Of a stretch of 64,000 bases of DNA, positions 54,004 through 62,952 are shown one piece after another. A program made the position numbers and the translations under genes. The DNA is from Martinezella lusitana. GTDB lineage: Bacteria > Pseudomonadota > Alphaproteobacteria > Rhizobiales > Rhizobiaceae. The notes beneath the pieces are model-generated. The model was not told the origin of the DNA. It saw only the letters and a list, made by a program, of their open reading frames with translations, and searched no databases. The stretch lies in the NCBI RefSeq assembly GCF_010668395.1, contig NZ_WUEY01000028.1, forward strand, positions 1 through 64,000, given 5' to 3'. Each line of letters begins with the position of its first letter. The stretch's first letter is position 1.

Positions 54004-54657
54004 ATGGCAATGTCGGCAACTGTCGTTTATCAGCATCCTTTCGACGCGAGGCGCCGACTTGCTGAATTGAATATCTCCGTAGAGGCTGTAATCAGAGCTG
54101 TTCTGGCTGGTCACACCGCTCGGCTCAACTGTACCGACAACGATCCCCCATTCATCCCTGGCACTGAGGCATGGCGGTTTGTGGTGCGGACGCTGCGGGA
54201 TGAATTGCTTCCGTTGGGTTGGCGCAAGGATGACCCGAGCAATTACTCGCTGGTGATCAACGATTCCTCGCAGGTCAACATCGTTGTTGCCAGTTCCGAT
54301 GCGCTGACCTGTGCCGTCCATGGGTCGCCCCGTACTAAGTCCCTGAAGGGACTATTTACTGAGGCCGCTGTTCTTAAGAACAATCTCGAAACGGATATGT
54401 TTCCCGAGACCGTTGAAGCTGAGCTTCGCAAGGCTGCGACGATCTTGAGCTATCCCACCTGGCTGCTGCTGATCCATATCGAAGACGAGGAATGCAGAGC
54501 GGAGCTTTCATTGCCGTCTGCCTTCGATGATCGCAACGTAACAGAATGGGCTGAGCGCATCTTCATACCGCTTCCCGGCATCGACGGTGGTTTACCGGTA
54601 GAGGATCCGATCGGAGATACCGATATTGATGTGCCGGTGAAGCGTAAGGCGGCGTGA
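54004..54657 (+). CDS. Unknown protein, operon partner of an XRE-ImmA/IrrE protein
   Basis: The 217-aa soluble product has no domain I recognise. It contains G-T-E-A-W-R-F-V-V-R-T-L-R-D-E-L-L-P and W-L-L-L-I-H-I-E-D-E-E-C-R-A-E-L-S. It ends in a basic tail. Its TGA overlaps the ATG of the next gene (TGATG), so it is made together with the metalloprotease-regulator. In comparable two-gene units the non-protease partner is often a toxin or sensor controlled by the ImmA/IrrE protein; that is inference here. Confidence 0.75.
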   Translation: MAMSATVVYQHPFDARRRLAELNISVEAVIRAVLAGHTARLNCTDNDPPFIPGTEAWRFVVRTLRDELLPLGWRKDDPSNYSLVINDSSQVNIVVASSDALTCAVHGSPRTKSLKGLFTEAAVLKNNLETDMFPETVEAELRKAATILSYPTWLLLIHIEDEECRAELSLPSAFDDRNVTEWAERIFIPLPGIDGGLPVEDPIGDTDIDVPVKRKAA

Positions 54658-55736
54658 TGTTTAACAGATCGCGGTTAACCGTGGCCCGGCAGCGCGCCGG
54701 CCTAACGATGAAGGAACTCGCCTCAAGAGCGGGCATCGAACCGCGAACAGTTACAGGATATGAGGCTGGAGAATATCTTCCCAGTGAGGACGTCGCCAGG
54801 AAACTCTCTCGCATTCTGGGATTCCCGCTTGCCTTTTTCATGTCAGACGACGTGGACATTCCACGGGCTGAAGGCGTCAGCTTCAGATCGATGAGCAAAA
54901 TGACCGCGAGGCAGCGGGATGGCGCTATTGCTGCGGGCGCAATAGCGTTCATGCTGTCCGATTGGTTAGATAATGAGTTTGATCTGCCAGTTTCCGACGT
55001 GCCGGATATGAGGGAGGACACCCCTCAGAGTGCTGCCGCCGGGCTGCGTGATTTTTGGGGTCTTGGTAACCGGCCCATCAAAAACATGGTGCATCTTCTG
55101 GAGTTGAAGGGGGTACGTGTTTTCTCACTGGGGGAGGATGGCAAGGAAGTCGATGCATTCTCCGTCTGGCGCGGGCAGCGACCCCATGTATTTCTCAATT
55201 CTCAAAAGTCCGCTGAACGGAGCCGCTTCGACGCTGCTCATGAACTGGGGCATCTCGTATTGCATAAGCACGCAGCCCCCAATGGTCTTGAAGCCGAAAA
55301 GCAAGCAAACGAATTTGCTGCGGCGTTCCTGATGCCGGAGGCCCCTTTGCGCGCGGTCGGGCGCGTATCAGGTCTGCCCAGAGTAGTTGAGCTTAAGCGC
55401 ATGGCGGGGGTCTCGGTCGCTGCTATGACGTATCGGCTCCATGAACTGGGTTTGGCATCCAAATGGACTTATCAACAATTGTTTATGGAATTATCCCGAA
55501 GAGGCTGGAGGACCGATGAACCAGTGCCGATGCGGCGTGAGCAGTCGCAGATCTGGAAGAAGGTTTTGGATGATCTTCGTGAAAATGGCGCCGGTGTGGA
55601 GCGCCTTTCTGAAATCCTCTCGGTTCCCGAATCCGAAATCGTTAAGCTGCTTTTTGGGCTTGTGACGGTTGCCGTCCCCTCAAATCCAAATGCTTCGATA
55701 ACTCCTAAGAGAGGAAGCTTGAGATTGGTAAAATAG
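54657..55736 (+). CDS. XRE HTH plus ImmA/IrrE-type zinc metalloprotease
   Basis: The 359-aa product has an N-terminal XRE HTH (residues about 5-60: L-T-V-A-R-Q-R-A-G-L-T-M-K-E-L-A, then T-V-T-G-Y-E-A-G) and an ImmA/IrrE domain with the HExxH motif A-A-H-E-L-G-H at 193-199 and E-K-Q-A-N-E-F-A-A-A-F (third ligand). A C-terminal region of about 110 residues follows. Family members cleave repressors in response to DNA damage or phage. Having HTH and protease in one chain suggests self-controlled regulation of the operon or its targets. Confidence 0.88.
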   Translation: MFNRSRLTVARQRAGLTMKELASRAGIEPRTVTGYEAGEYLPSEDVARKLSRILGFPLAFFMSDDVDIPRAEGVSFRSMSKMTARQRDGAIAAGAIAFMLSDWLDNEFDLPVSDVPDMREDTPQSAAAGLRDFWGLGNRPIKNMVHLLELKGVRVFSLGEDGKEVDAFSVWRGQRPHVFLNSQKSAERSRFDAAHELGHLVLHKHAAPNGLEAEKQANEFAAAFLMPEAPLRAVGRVSGLPRVVELKRMAGVSVAAMTYRLHELGLASKWTYQQLFMELSRRGWRTDEPVPMRREQSQIWKKVLDDLRENGAGVERLSEILSVPESEIVKLLFGLVTVAVPSNPNASITPKRGSLRLVK

Positions 55737-56237
55737 AAGAATGCTCTTCCGGAAGCAGATATCTGGCGAAAGGTGTCTCTCGGCGGCCGGTCGTGTCCGG
55801 GGCTAACCAGCTTTGCGGAAAATGTTCGGTTTCCGCTGGATCCGCCAAACACCGCTGATCGCCCACAAATTGGCCCCGGCCACAGCCGCAAATGACATGA
55901 TATGGCGCGAACGGCGGCGCGTTCATCCGGTTTTTGCAGCTCAGGCCGAGAGCGGTGAACTACTGATCGGATGCTGTCGCCGAGGGCCAGGAACGCCGCT
56001 GGGTATCACCGCAGCGTTACATCCTGTCCGAAGTGCTGCCGTCAAACACGGTATGGTTTTCACACACAATCACGCTAAGTACCTCCAGCTAAGACTAGGC
56101 AAAGCTGTATTTCGACCGAAAATCCTTACTATCGAGCGCATTTTCAACGTATTGCGAACAAATCGAGCGATTTAGCTTGAAATCGGTCGAAATATCCTCC
56201 ATTTATGAAAACATGTTGGAACGTGAGGATCAATGTC
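55737..56237. promoter_or_regulatory. Promoter region of the patatin operon with a distant inverted repeat
   Basis: No gene is supported in these 500 bases. Near its right end ATTTCGACCGA (56109-56119) and its exact reverse complement TCGGTCGAAAT (56183-56193) are 63 bases apart, the second copy ending about 44 bases before the first start codon. Such spaced arms could be two operator half-sites bridged by a dimer or a looping pair. Confidence 0.45.
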
Positions 56238-56663
56238 ATGAGTGAATTCGCCAGGACGCTCCAAGGATTTGTTGAGCAAATGCCTGAAAGTCAGCAGAAG
56301 ACAGAATTTTTGGAAGCCCTGCAGGTGTGTCCTGTCATTGACCTGGAGGTCGTACCTGAGGAAAAGGCCAACAAAAATATGAAGGCTATTCGCGAAAGTG
56401 CGCTGGAGTCGGGTCAGGCTTTTGTGATCGCGAGGGCTGGACGTGTGGACAATGTCCCGCAAGCAGCGTTTGTTCTTTCATCGGACACTATATTGGCATT
56501 GATTGGTTCTGTTCGAGGTGAGACCGAGCGTCAGGTCGCTCGTCGCAGACCGGCGAGTGCACTCTTGGCTCAGTTGAAGCCCTTGGCTGCAAGTGTGGTA
56601 AACATGCGCCTTGAGCCTCGATCTCAGGAGGAGACTTTAGGCGGTCGAGGACGGGTATTCTAA
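56238..56663 (+). CDS. Phd-like antitoxin-type protein, first gene of the patatin operon
   Basis: The 141-aa product begins M-S-E-F-A-R-T-L-Q-G-F-V; GAGG nine bases upstream sets the start. The middle reads M-K-A-I-R-E-S-A-L-E-S-G-Q-A-F-V-I-A-R-A and then A-A-F-V-L-S-S-D-T-I-L-A-L. This echoes the Phd/YefM helix-strand pattern (x-E-x-G-x-x-x-x-I-x-R-x-G), though weakly. The next gene, a PIN-like protein, starts 7 bases downstream, the usual antitoxin-toxin order. Confidence 0.6.
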   Translation: MSEFARTLQGFVEQMPESQQKTEFLEALQVCPVIDLEVVPEEKANKNMKAIRESALESGQAFVIARAGRVDNVPQAAFVLSSDTILALIGSVRGETERQVARRRPASALLAQLKPLAASVVNMRLEPRSQEETLGGRGRVF

Positions 56664-56670
56664 GGCAATC

Positions 56671-57189
56671 ATGTCGCGATATCTCATAAGCTCCCAATGC
56701 TTCTTCGATGTGATCAAAAGGCGAAATCTTGACGCTGAGTTGTGGCTTCAGACGGCTGATGCCCGCGGGATATATGCGGATGACATTTGCATCAGTGCAA
56801 TAACCCCGATGAGCATCCTCTGGCAGCTTGAGCAGGCCCTTTCTGCGGCTCGGGCGGCGCCAGAGACAGCCGTCCACCCTGTGCCTGTGATCAGAGACTT
56901 CATCGATCAGGCGAACCGGCTTTTCGAAGACTTTGCGCGAGACGATCGGATTATTGCGATGGATCACAGGATTGCACATCGCTGGGGTGATCTTCTTGAT
57001 ATGAGGATCACGTACCTGCGTGATGGGGAGCCTTATGACCTTCCCAGCTCGACAAAAGTCGAGATAGCGACGGCGCTTGTTGGGCGGGGTGATTTTCCGT
57101 TTATCTATGTTGACTATCGGCAGGCTGGGCACGCGACTGTGCCGAAGCTGATTGTCGAAAATCCCGAAGACTATGTACCAGTGCGCTAA
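56671..57189 (+). CDS. Degenerate PIN-like protein
   Basis: The 172-aa product has the outline of a VapC PIN protein: Y-L-I-S-S-Q-C-F-F-D-V-I-K-R at the start (in place of L-L-D-T-N), I-S-A-I-T-P-M-S-I-L-W at about 52, I-I-A-M-D-H-R-I-A-H-R-W and T-K-V-E-I-A-T-A-L-V-G. The first Asp is Ser and the usual Glu after the T-x-x-x strand is absent, so the metal site looks incomplete. It probably no longer cuts RNA and may act as a scaffold or sensor. Its TAA overlaps the patatin ATG by one base. Confidence 0.6.
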   Translation: MSRYLISSQCFFDVIKRRNLDAELWLQTADARGIYADDICISAITPMSILWQLEQALSAARAAPETAVHPVPVIRDFIDQANRLFEDFARDDRIIAMDHRIAHRWGDLLDMRITYLRDGEPYDLPSSTKVEIATALVGRGDFPFIYVDYRQAGHATVPKLIVENPEDYVPVR

Positions 57190-58145
57190 TGGGAGTGGCA
57201 CCTAGACGATTCCAGATTCTGGCACTCAGTGGCGGCGGCTATCGAGGGCTGTTTGGTGCCGAATTTCTGGCAGCTTGCGAAGCGCATTTCCAGGCCAAAT
57301 GCGCCGAACGCTTCGATATCATTGCCGGTACGTCCATCGGCGCCCTTTTGGCTGCAGGCCTGTCGGTCGGGGTTCCAGCTCAGACGCTTGCAGCAGCGAT
57401 GAAAGAGTACGGGCCTTCGATTTTTGCGAAAGGGCCGGCAACCGGCATCAGACGGCTTTTCGTTTCAGCACCCTATAGTCCGGCACCGATCCGTGAAGCG
57501 GTACGAAAGACACTCGGAAAGTCCGTTGCGACGATGCCGTTGAACGAATTTCCCGCTCCGTTGCTTATCACCGCAGTGAATTATTCTACGAGTGAGACAA
57601 CGATATTCCGGTCGAAGGGGCTTGCCGGTAGGGCTGCGAGCTCTGCCAGTGTCGAGGATGCCATTCTCGCAAGCGCCGCCGCACCAACCTTTTTCCCAAC
57701 AAAGAAGATTGCGGCAAACGAATATATCGATGGCGGCCTCGTTGCGAACGCCCCGGACATGATTGCTTTGACCGATGGGCTGAACCTTAGCGGGGCGCGC
57801 ATCGACGAGATCTACCAGCTATCGATCGGGACAGCGTCGCGCCGGCAAGGCGCAGCGGTTCATGAGACGTCACGCGCGCCTGGCTCTATATCCTGGATCG
57901 CCCGTCGCGGCCTCATCCAAACGATCATGGCCGCACAGGAACATTTGGCACTTTCTCAGGTGCAAGGTCTGCTGCGAACGCGGTTAGAGCGGGTCGACGA
58001 AGAGCCAGCTCAACACCAGGTGAAAGCAATCAAATCCCTCGATCGCGCCTCCGCAGAAGCAACCGAAACTTTGCGTCTGCTCGCTGAAAAGGCCTGGGAA
58101 GCCAGGAAGTCATCCCGAGAACTGCGCAACTTTTTTCTGCGCTAG
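57189..58145 (+). CDS. Patatin-like phospholipase (CapV-like)
   Basis: The 318-aa product has all patatin elements: oxyanion loop S-G-G-G-Y-R-G at 14-20, nucleophile elbow G-T-S-I-G with Ser 49, and catalytic Asp 181 in D-G-G-L-V-A-N-A-P. CapV-type effectors of this family degrade membrane phospholipids to kill phage-infected cells when bound by a cyclic nucleotide. No cyclase gene is nearby, so activation must be by other means, perhaps by the two proteins encoded just before it. Its TAG overlaps the stop codon of the convergent metalloprotease-like gene. Confidence 0.88.
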   Translation: MGVAPRRFQILALSGGGYRGLFGAEFLAACEAHFQAKCAERFDIIAGTSIGALLAAGLSVGVPAQTLAAAMKEYGPSIFAKGPATGIRRLFVSAPYSPAPIREAVRKTLGKSVATMPLNEFPAPLLITAVNYSTSETTIFRSKGLAGRAASSASVEDAILASAAAPTFFPTKKIAANEYIDGGLVANAPDMIALTDGLNLSGARIDEIYQLSIGTASRRQGAAVHETSRAPGSISWIARRGLIQTIMAAQEHLALSQVQGLLRTRLERVDEEPAQHQVKAIKSLDRASAEATETLRLLAEKAWEARKSSRELRNFFLR

Positions 58146-59299
58146 GGAATTTGATTCAAAAGTTCAATCCGCGCATCCTTCTCCCAGGTCTCATAGGATT
58201 GGGTTGGGCTCCAGAAGATCTCCCAGGCCGATTGCAGCAATCCGGCGATGGGCTGCGGTTTTTCGATGTCGAGGCCAATCATTCCGCTCGCGTGAAACGC
58301 GGCCACGGCTTTTTTTGCAAGGGACGAAAGTGCTTCAGGCGGATAGCAGATATGGAAATGCACATTTTTTTGCGCATCGGAAGACGCGATGAATTCTCGC
58401 CAGGCTCGACTGATTGCCTGAGCTTCCGGCTGGCAGCCGATCTCCTCGAGTACGTGCAGGATGACGGACATGCGTGCATCATCGGCAGGATGAGACGATG
58501 GGCGCTCGGTCGGGGTATGGAATAGCTTTCCGTTCGATTGAAAGCTCGTGCGGTTGAAGCAAAGGTGAAGGTTCGTCCAGCCGAAGGCAGGGCCGGCGCA
58601 GAACGCGCCAAACGCATCGCAAATGAACTCCTCGCACCACGTTTCAACCCAGCAACGCCGCCATATGGCGTAGCGATATGCCATGTCGGGGCTTCCGCGA
58701 CGCCGGTCGACGCGAACCGCGGCAAGATCGAGCGCCACCCCGCGCTCGTTCTTCAACATCCGAAAAGCCTCCGACAGAGGGTCGAGCCTTGGATTGGTAC
58801 TTCCAGTCAGGGCGAGGAGAGGATGACAAAGTTCGTGATAGAGATCGGAAAGATGCAAAAAGTAGCGGCCTTCAAGCAGGGGAACGCGCAAAAGGCCGAA
58901 GATCGGAGATATCTCGAAATAGTCTTGCGAGGTGTGACTGACCGTCGGCGTTACGAGGGGATAACGCACCTCCCGGCAAATCGCAGTAAGTACCCTGTTC
59001 AGCTCAACATCATCAGACGAGGCATTTTTTAGAGCGAAGACGCCAACGCGCTCAACGTTGGCAATCTGCCTGACTTTCGCCTGGTAGATACGCGCTACAA
59101 TGCTCGCCTTCTCCGGCGCAGTTTCCAGGCTGTTCAACGCTTGTGCGAGCGAAATGATTGCTTCGTTGAGCTCGTCCGTGCATTTGCTTTGCAGCACTCT
59201 AAATTCCAGCTGGCTGCCGGTTTGGGCGATTTCGATCAGGTCGCGAGCGCGCTTGATCGCGTGACCGATCGCTCCGCGGAGATATGCCGCAACAATCAC
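58142..59299 (-). CDS. HExxH zincin-like protein, last gene of the Argonaute operon
   Basis: The product is 385 aa if it starts at the GTG that overlaps the upstream TGA as GTGA; a TTG one codon earlier is possible. The centre reads F-L-H-L-S-D-L-Y-H-E-L-C-H-P (HExxH at about 155-159). About 65 residues later comes W-V-E-T-W-C-E-E-F-I-C-D-A-F-G-A-F-C-A-G-P. H-E-x-x-H followed by E-E-x-x-x-D-x-F-G is the zinc site of several zincin-like peptidases. The N-terminal 110 residues are helical. There is no signal peptide, so it acts in the cytoplasm. A peptidase beside an Argonaute is unusual. Confidence 0.72.
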   Translation of the reverse strand: MIVAAYLRGAIGHAIKRARDLIEIAQTGSQLEFRVLQSKCTDELNEAIISLAQALNSLETAPEKASIVARIYQAKVRQIANVERVGVFALKNASSDDVELNRVLTAICREVRYPLVTPTVSHTSQDYFEISPIFGLLRVPLLEGRYFLHLSDLYHELCHPLLALTGSTNPRLDPLSEAFRMLKNERGVALDLAAVRVDRRRGSPDMAYRYAIWRRCWVETWCEEFICDAFGAFCAGPAFGWTNLHLCFNRTSFQSNGKLFHTPTERPSSHPADDARMSVILHVLEEIGCQPEAQAISRAWREFIASSDAQKNVHFHICYPPEALSSLAKKAVAAFHASGMIGLDIEKPQPIAGLLQSAWEIFWSPTQSYETWEKDARIELLNQIP

Positions 59300-59649
59300 C
59301 AAGGGCTCATCCGTGTTGAAAACGCAAGGCGTTCATGGCTAAGCTGATCGGCGATCTCACCAAGGATCTGCAACGCAGAATTTGGAATCGGCCGCATTTC
59401 CACGATCGAGGCAAGCTGTTCGAGATTTGACCGGGAGTTTCCGGCGATGTCGCGGAGCAGACTGTCAAAAAGCAGACCTTCGTGCGTTCCATTTCCTCCT
59501 CTAGCCATCGCCGCTTCTCTCAGCATGTGCGCCAATCTTGCGGTCCGCACCGGTTCGATAGTATCGCCAGACAAGAGCACCTCGTCGATCAAAAGCTGAA
59601 ACGATAGCGCGAGCGTTTCCGCGCCGCTGAGAAGTGAGAGAGTGCTCAT
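59296..59649 (-). CDS. Small helical protein of the Argonaute operon
   Basis: The 117-aa product is almost all helix-forming residues with leucine-rich stretches (S-F-Q-L-L-I-D-E-V-L-L, V-R-T-A-R-L-A-H-M-L-R-E-A, A-L-Q-I-L-G-E-I-A-D-Q-L). No known family. The start overlaps the end of the Argonaute gene by 4 bases and its stop overlaps the start of the zincin-like gene. An adaptor between the Argonaute and the peptidase is a reasonable guess; nothing more can be said. Confidence 0.65.
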   Translation of the reverse strand: MSTLSLLSGAETLALSFQLLIDEVLLSGDTIEPVRTARLAHMLREAAMARGGNGTHEGLLFDSLLRDIAGNSRSNLEQLASIVEMRPIPNSALQILGEIADQLSHERLAFSTRMSPW

Positions 59650-62009
59650 GCTGTTTCCATCTCTCGATCTCCATCACCTTGCAAAATCTCGTCCTCGTCG
59701 TGGTCAGCGCCTTCGTCGCGCAGGAATGTGTCGCAGAGCTTGAGAGATATCGGAAGGCGGGAGCAGCTTTCCGGCCGCGTCCATGTCAGGCATGACAACT
59801 GGAAGATATCGCCAAGCGCATCCTTCATTGGCAGAGAGCCGGCTGCACGGGTCACATGTAAAGGCTTGGCGGTGCCGTTTGGGAGAAGGGGCCAGCCCGT
59901 CGTGCAAACAAAGCCCTCATTTTCCGTAAGCGCCAGCCAGTCACCCATTTCAGGGTTGAGAATGGATGTGTTCTCCCCAGCATATTCGCGCACCTTGAAC
60001 AGGCGCAAGGCCGCTGGCGATGATTTCCCGAGCTCGAAGACGTTAAGCTCGAAATCGCTTGCGATCAGGCCTTCTTCAGCGAGCGCCTTGCAGGCTGCGC
60101 GCATTCCCTTGATTTCCGACGGAAAGACGCGCCCGTCGCGATGAACGACGATATTCCTGGTCAGCGTCTTGAGGAAGGGCGCTTCGCTTCTCAGCATCTC
60201 CGCGATCAGCGCCTCGACAGTGCCGGAGGAGAGTTTCTCGTGTTTGTTTGACGTTTTCAGCTTATGACGAATGATGCGCCCGCCATCGGCGATCAGAACC
60301 GCTCCTGCTGTTTGATGCTTGACGTCGATCCCGATGACGACGTCGGCGGCCAGCCTGCCTGCAAGGACAAAGGGCCATTTGCCGTTCGGGATCAAAACCT
60401 TGTTGAGGGCTGCGCCAGCAAGATAACCAGAGTACCGGCCTCTGTCGTCAGATCTGCGGGTGTACCGAGCGTCGACGCCGCTCCCAAGCCTTTCATAGGC
60501 TGCGCCCGGTGTTGCCACGTGGAATATTGCAGCGTTTACACCGTAGTCCTGTCGAAGCTTGTTTATGATTAGCGCCGGCAGCTTCTCCTGCATGCGATTT
60601 TGACCGGCCGTGTTGTGGATCATGATCGCACAATCTCCCGGGCCCAAAAGCTTGTCCTGTGCGAGTTTGAGTATCGCTCTGGCCTGATTTGCAGCGTTGA
60701 CCGGCGCGCTGAGATCATCAAAATAAACGGTTGTGGGATCGTACCCACCGGCCGGATGAAGCCTTTGGACTTCCGACTTGAAATCGTCCACGAACTTCGG
60801 TCCCCAGGCATTCATGATGCTCTGCGGCATGACGAGTGTCTGAGGCTCAAGTGCGGAGTTCTCATAGAGACCCGCCTGCAACTGTTCCAGCATTCGCCGC
60901 CGGCTCTTTGCGTATCCGTTCGCGTCCACGCGCTCGCCGCCCCGGCCGGTTCCATAGAGCGTTCGTCCGTTGCCAAACAAAATATCCGGCAGATCGAACA
61001 TGCGGTTCGGCGTGCGTGCGGGGCGATCAGCAACGGTGATACGCGTATTGCCTAGCACGATGTTGTCGAGATACCGCCGCTTGAATTCCAGAGCCTTTTC
61101 TCGCCGCACCTTTGGCGGCAGAATTGTCTGCCTCTGAAGACGGGCGCCGCGACTCGAGTGGGTGTCGAGAACGGGGAAGCATAGTTCTGCCGGGGCTGCC
61201 TTCACCTGTGCTGTTTCCGATCCACGGTAGTTCACCACCACACCATCCCCCTTGAGATTTACAAGAGACCTCGGGATCGGTCGTTGCGCGTGCTTATGCA
61301 GGTATGCCTTGAGCGAGATAGGCTTACCATCCTCAAATGTAATAGGATGGCTGACGGATTGGCCCGCGCCGCTGATAGTGATTTCAAACCACAGGTCACC
61401 CATGCGGTATAGGCAGGATGATCCTTTCATTCGACGGATTGTGTTCTGATCCGTCTTAGCACCGATGGAGATAGCGGAGATGAACTTGGTTTTGGCTTCG
61501 AGGATGACGCCGAAACCACCTTCTGGATAGGGTACGACGCGAACGCTGACGCCTTCGAAAATATCCACGCCCTCGCGCGAGGATGTTGGTTGGCGACCAT
61601 AAAACGCGTCCCCGGCTCGAGGGCGCCACAGTTCGGTATTGTTATACAATGGCGTCTGAACGATGAAATTCAGGAACTTCAGCCTGATCGGATCAAATTC
61701 ATCACCGTCAACGGAGCAATCGATTTCGATTGTATCGCCGGACGGTTCCAACTGCGCGACCCAACGAACCATGTTGTGATGTGAGACCAGGGAATCGGCA
61801 ATATCTTCCGGCGCGGCGAGTTGCATGATGTCGCCGCGTTGGAGAACGGCGAATGGACGTTGATATTGCCGCGTCAATGTTCTTTGCAGCCGTGTGACCC
61901 CGGCAAAATACTCGGGTCCGCCGGGATCGCTCCCGAGAACGTCAAACAGCTTATATCGCGCGGTGACGGTTTCGAGGCCGCCGAGCTTGTAAAGATTTGT
62001 CTCAAGCAC
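59646..62009 (-). CDS. Long prokaryotic Argonaute, catalytic tetrad apparently intact
   Basis: The 787-aa product uses a GTG start overlapping the nuclease gene by 8 bases. N-terminal and linker regions are followed by a PAZ-like part (about 150-280), a MID domain (about 390-545) and PIWI (about 550-787). In PIWI, aligned by eye to Thermus Ago, D562 (V-I-G-I-D-V-K), E591 (N-K-H-E-K-L), D625 (V-V-H-R-D-G-R-V) and D760 (L-K-L-C-D-T-F) give a DEDD set, so guide-directed cleavage of nucleic acid is expected. L-T-W-T-R-P-E-S-C-S-R-L-P is the usual C-terminal PIWI strand. Long Argonautes of this kind interfere with plasmids and phages. Confidence 0.88.
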   Translation of the reverse strand: MLETNLYKLGGLETVTARYKLFDVLGSDPGGPEYFAGVTRLQRTLTRQYQRPFAVLQRGDIMQLAAPEDIADSLVSHHNMVRWVAQLEPSGDTIEIDCSVDGDEFDPIRLKFLNFIVQTPLYNNTELWRPRAGDAFYGRQPTSSREGVDIFEGVSVRVVPYPEGGFGVILEAKTKFISAISIGAKTDQNTIRRMKGSSCLYRMGDLWFEITISGAGQSVSHPITFEDGKPISLKAYLHKHAQRPIPRSLVNLKGDGVVVNYRGSETAQVKAAPAELCFPVLDTHSSRGARLQRQTILPPKVRREKALEFKRRYLDNIVLGNTRITVADRPARTPNRMFDLPDILFGNGRTLYGTGRGGERVDANGYAKSRRRMLEQLQAGLYENSALEPQTLVMPQSIMNAWGPKFVDDFKSEVQRLHPAGGYDPTTVYFDDLSAPVNAANQARAILKLAQDKLLGPGDCAIMIHNTAGQNRMQEKLPALIINKLRQDYGVNAAIFHVATPGAAYERLGSGVDARYTRRSDDRGRYSGYLAGAALNKVLIPNGKWPFVLAGRLAADVVIGIDVKHQTAGAVLIADGGRIIRHKLKTSNKHEKLSSGTVEALIAEMLRSEAPFLKTLTRNIVVHRDGRVFPSEIKGMRAACKALAEEGLIASDFELNVFELGKSSPAALRLFKVREYAGENTSILNPEMGDWLALTENEGFVCTTGWPLLPNGTAKPLHVTRAAGSLPMKDALGDIFQLSCLTWTRPESCSRLPISLKLCDTFLRDEGADHDEDEILQGDGDREMETA

Positions 62010-62952
62010 TGCAATTCCCTTCCCAACATATCATGCGAAATGCGCAGGTGGCACAGGTCTCGGGGTTACTCGTCGTTTCCAGTTGATCGATGTCGAATTC
62101 CTCGTAGCTCTTTCCTTCCAGGACCTGCGACATTGCATAAGCGCTCTCCATCATGAAAACCTCTGCGTCTTCGAGGTCTCCCTCCGTAAGAATGTGCTCG
62201 CGGACATTTCCGAGGAGTAGCTGCGCCTCCTTTAGGACAATCTCGGAGGGAGGCGCCTGCCAATTTTCAGGCGGAAAATCAAAGTTTGGTTTGTCAAGGC
62301 GGCTTAACGCAATGGCGTAGCTGGCCAGTTGGTCCCTTGCGTCATTCGCACCATCGTTATGCACTTTCCAATCAATGATCCGAATGGGCTCTTTGCCAGT
62401 GTAGACGATCAGGTCAGGAAAGGCGCTGCCCTTGAGGTCGCCCAGGATGTCGAAATGCAACGGCGGTTGGGGATGGAAGCTCCATCCCAAAGCGACCTCG
62501 GCTCGCAGATCATCCAGACGATATAGATTTGTCAGTGCGCCGACGATGTCTTCCCAAGCCTCCTCATATTCACTGTGCGTGATATCGTGCCCGTGGGCAT
62601 GCTCTGAAAGCAGAAGGAAGGAATCGCCATGATGCGATTTTACAAGCGTCAGATCTTCCGAACGGTGGCTTTCGGCAAACGCCTTCTGTTTATCGAAAAG
62701 CAGTCTTGCGTGCTTTTTGGCATCTCCCAGCGTCATGCGATCGTCGAAGTCCAAGGCCGGGATGATGTGCTTGGAAATGACTGTGTCAACAATCTGTCCG
62801 CGCCACGCCGACAAGGTTGACAGGCTCTTGAGCCGTTTGGCTCTCAAGCGATTTTCGTCTTTAGAGCGTCCCTTCGGCGCCACGACATAACCGTAATACC
62901 ATTTGCGTTGGCATTGACGGAAAGCCCGAGCAGAGGAATAGGACCATCTCAT
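62002..62952 (-). CDS. Cas4/RecB-like PD-(D/E)XK nuclease with cysteine cluster
   Basis: The 316-aa product opens S-Y-S-S-A-R-A-F-R-Q-C-Q-R-K-W-Y-Y-G-Y, the first motif of RecB/Cas4-family nucleases with their first Cys. The active site is D-L-K-G-S-A-F-P-D-L-I-V-Y, then R-I-I-D-W-K-V (Asp-x-Lys). The end is E-T-C-A-T-C-A-F-R-M-I-C-W-E-G-N-C, supplying the other cysteines of an Fe-S cluster. Such enzymes trim or load DNA ends. As the gene directly before the Argonaute and overlapping it, it may make guides or cut targets. Confidence 0.85.
   Translation of the reverse strand: MRWSYSSARAFRQCQRKWYYGYVVAPKGRSKDENRLRAKRLKSLSTLSAWRGQIVDTVISKHIIPALDFDDRMTLGDAKKHARLLFDKQKAFAESHRSEDLTLVKSHHGDSFLLLSEHAHGHDITHSEYEEAWEDIVGALTNLYRLDDLRAEVALGWSFHPQPPLHFDILGDLKGSAFPDLIVYTGKEPIRIIDWKVHNDGANDARDQLASYAIALSRLDKPNFDFPPENWQAPPSEIVLKEAQLLLGNVREHILTEGDLEDAEVFMMESAYAMSQVLEGKSYEEFDIDQLETTSNPETCATCAFRMICWEGNCSA

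Noticed and set aside
57189..58145. Calling the patatin gene part of a CBASS system
   Set aside because: No cGAS/DncV-like nucleotidyltransferase or Cap accessory gene occurs in the window; the two upstream genes are not of those families.
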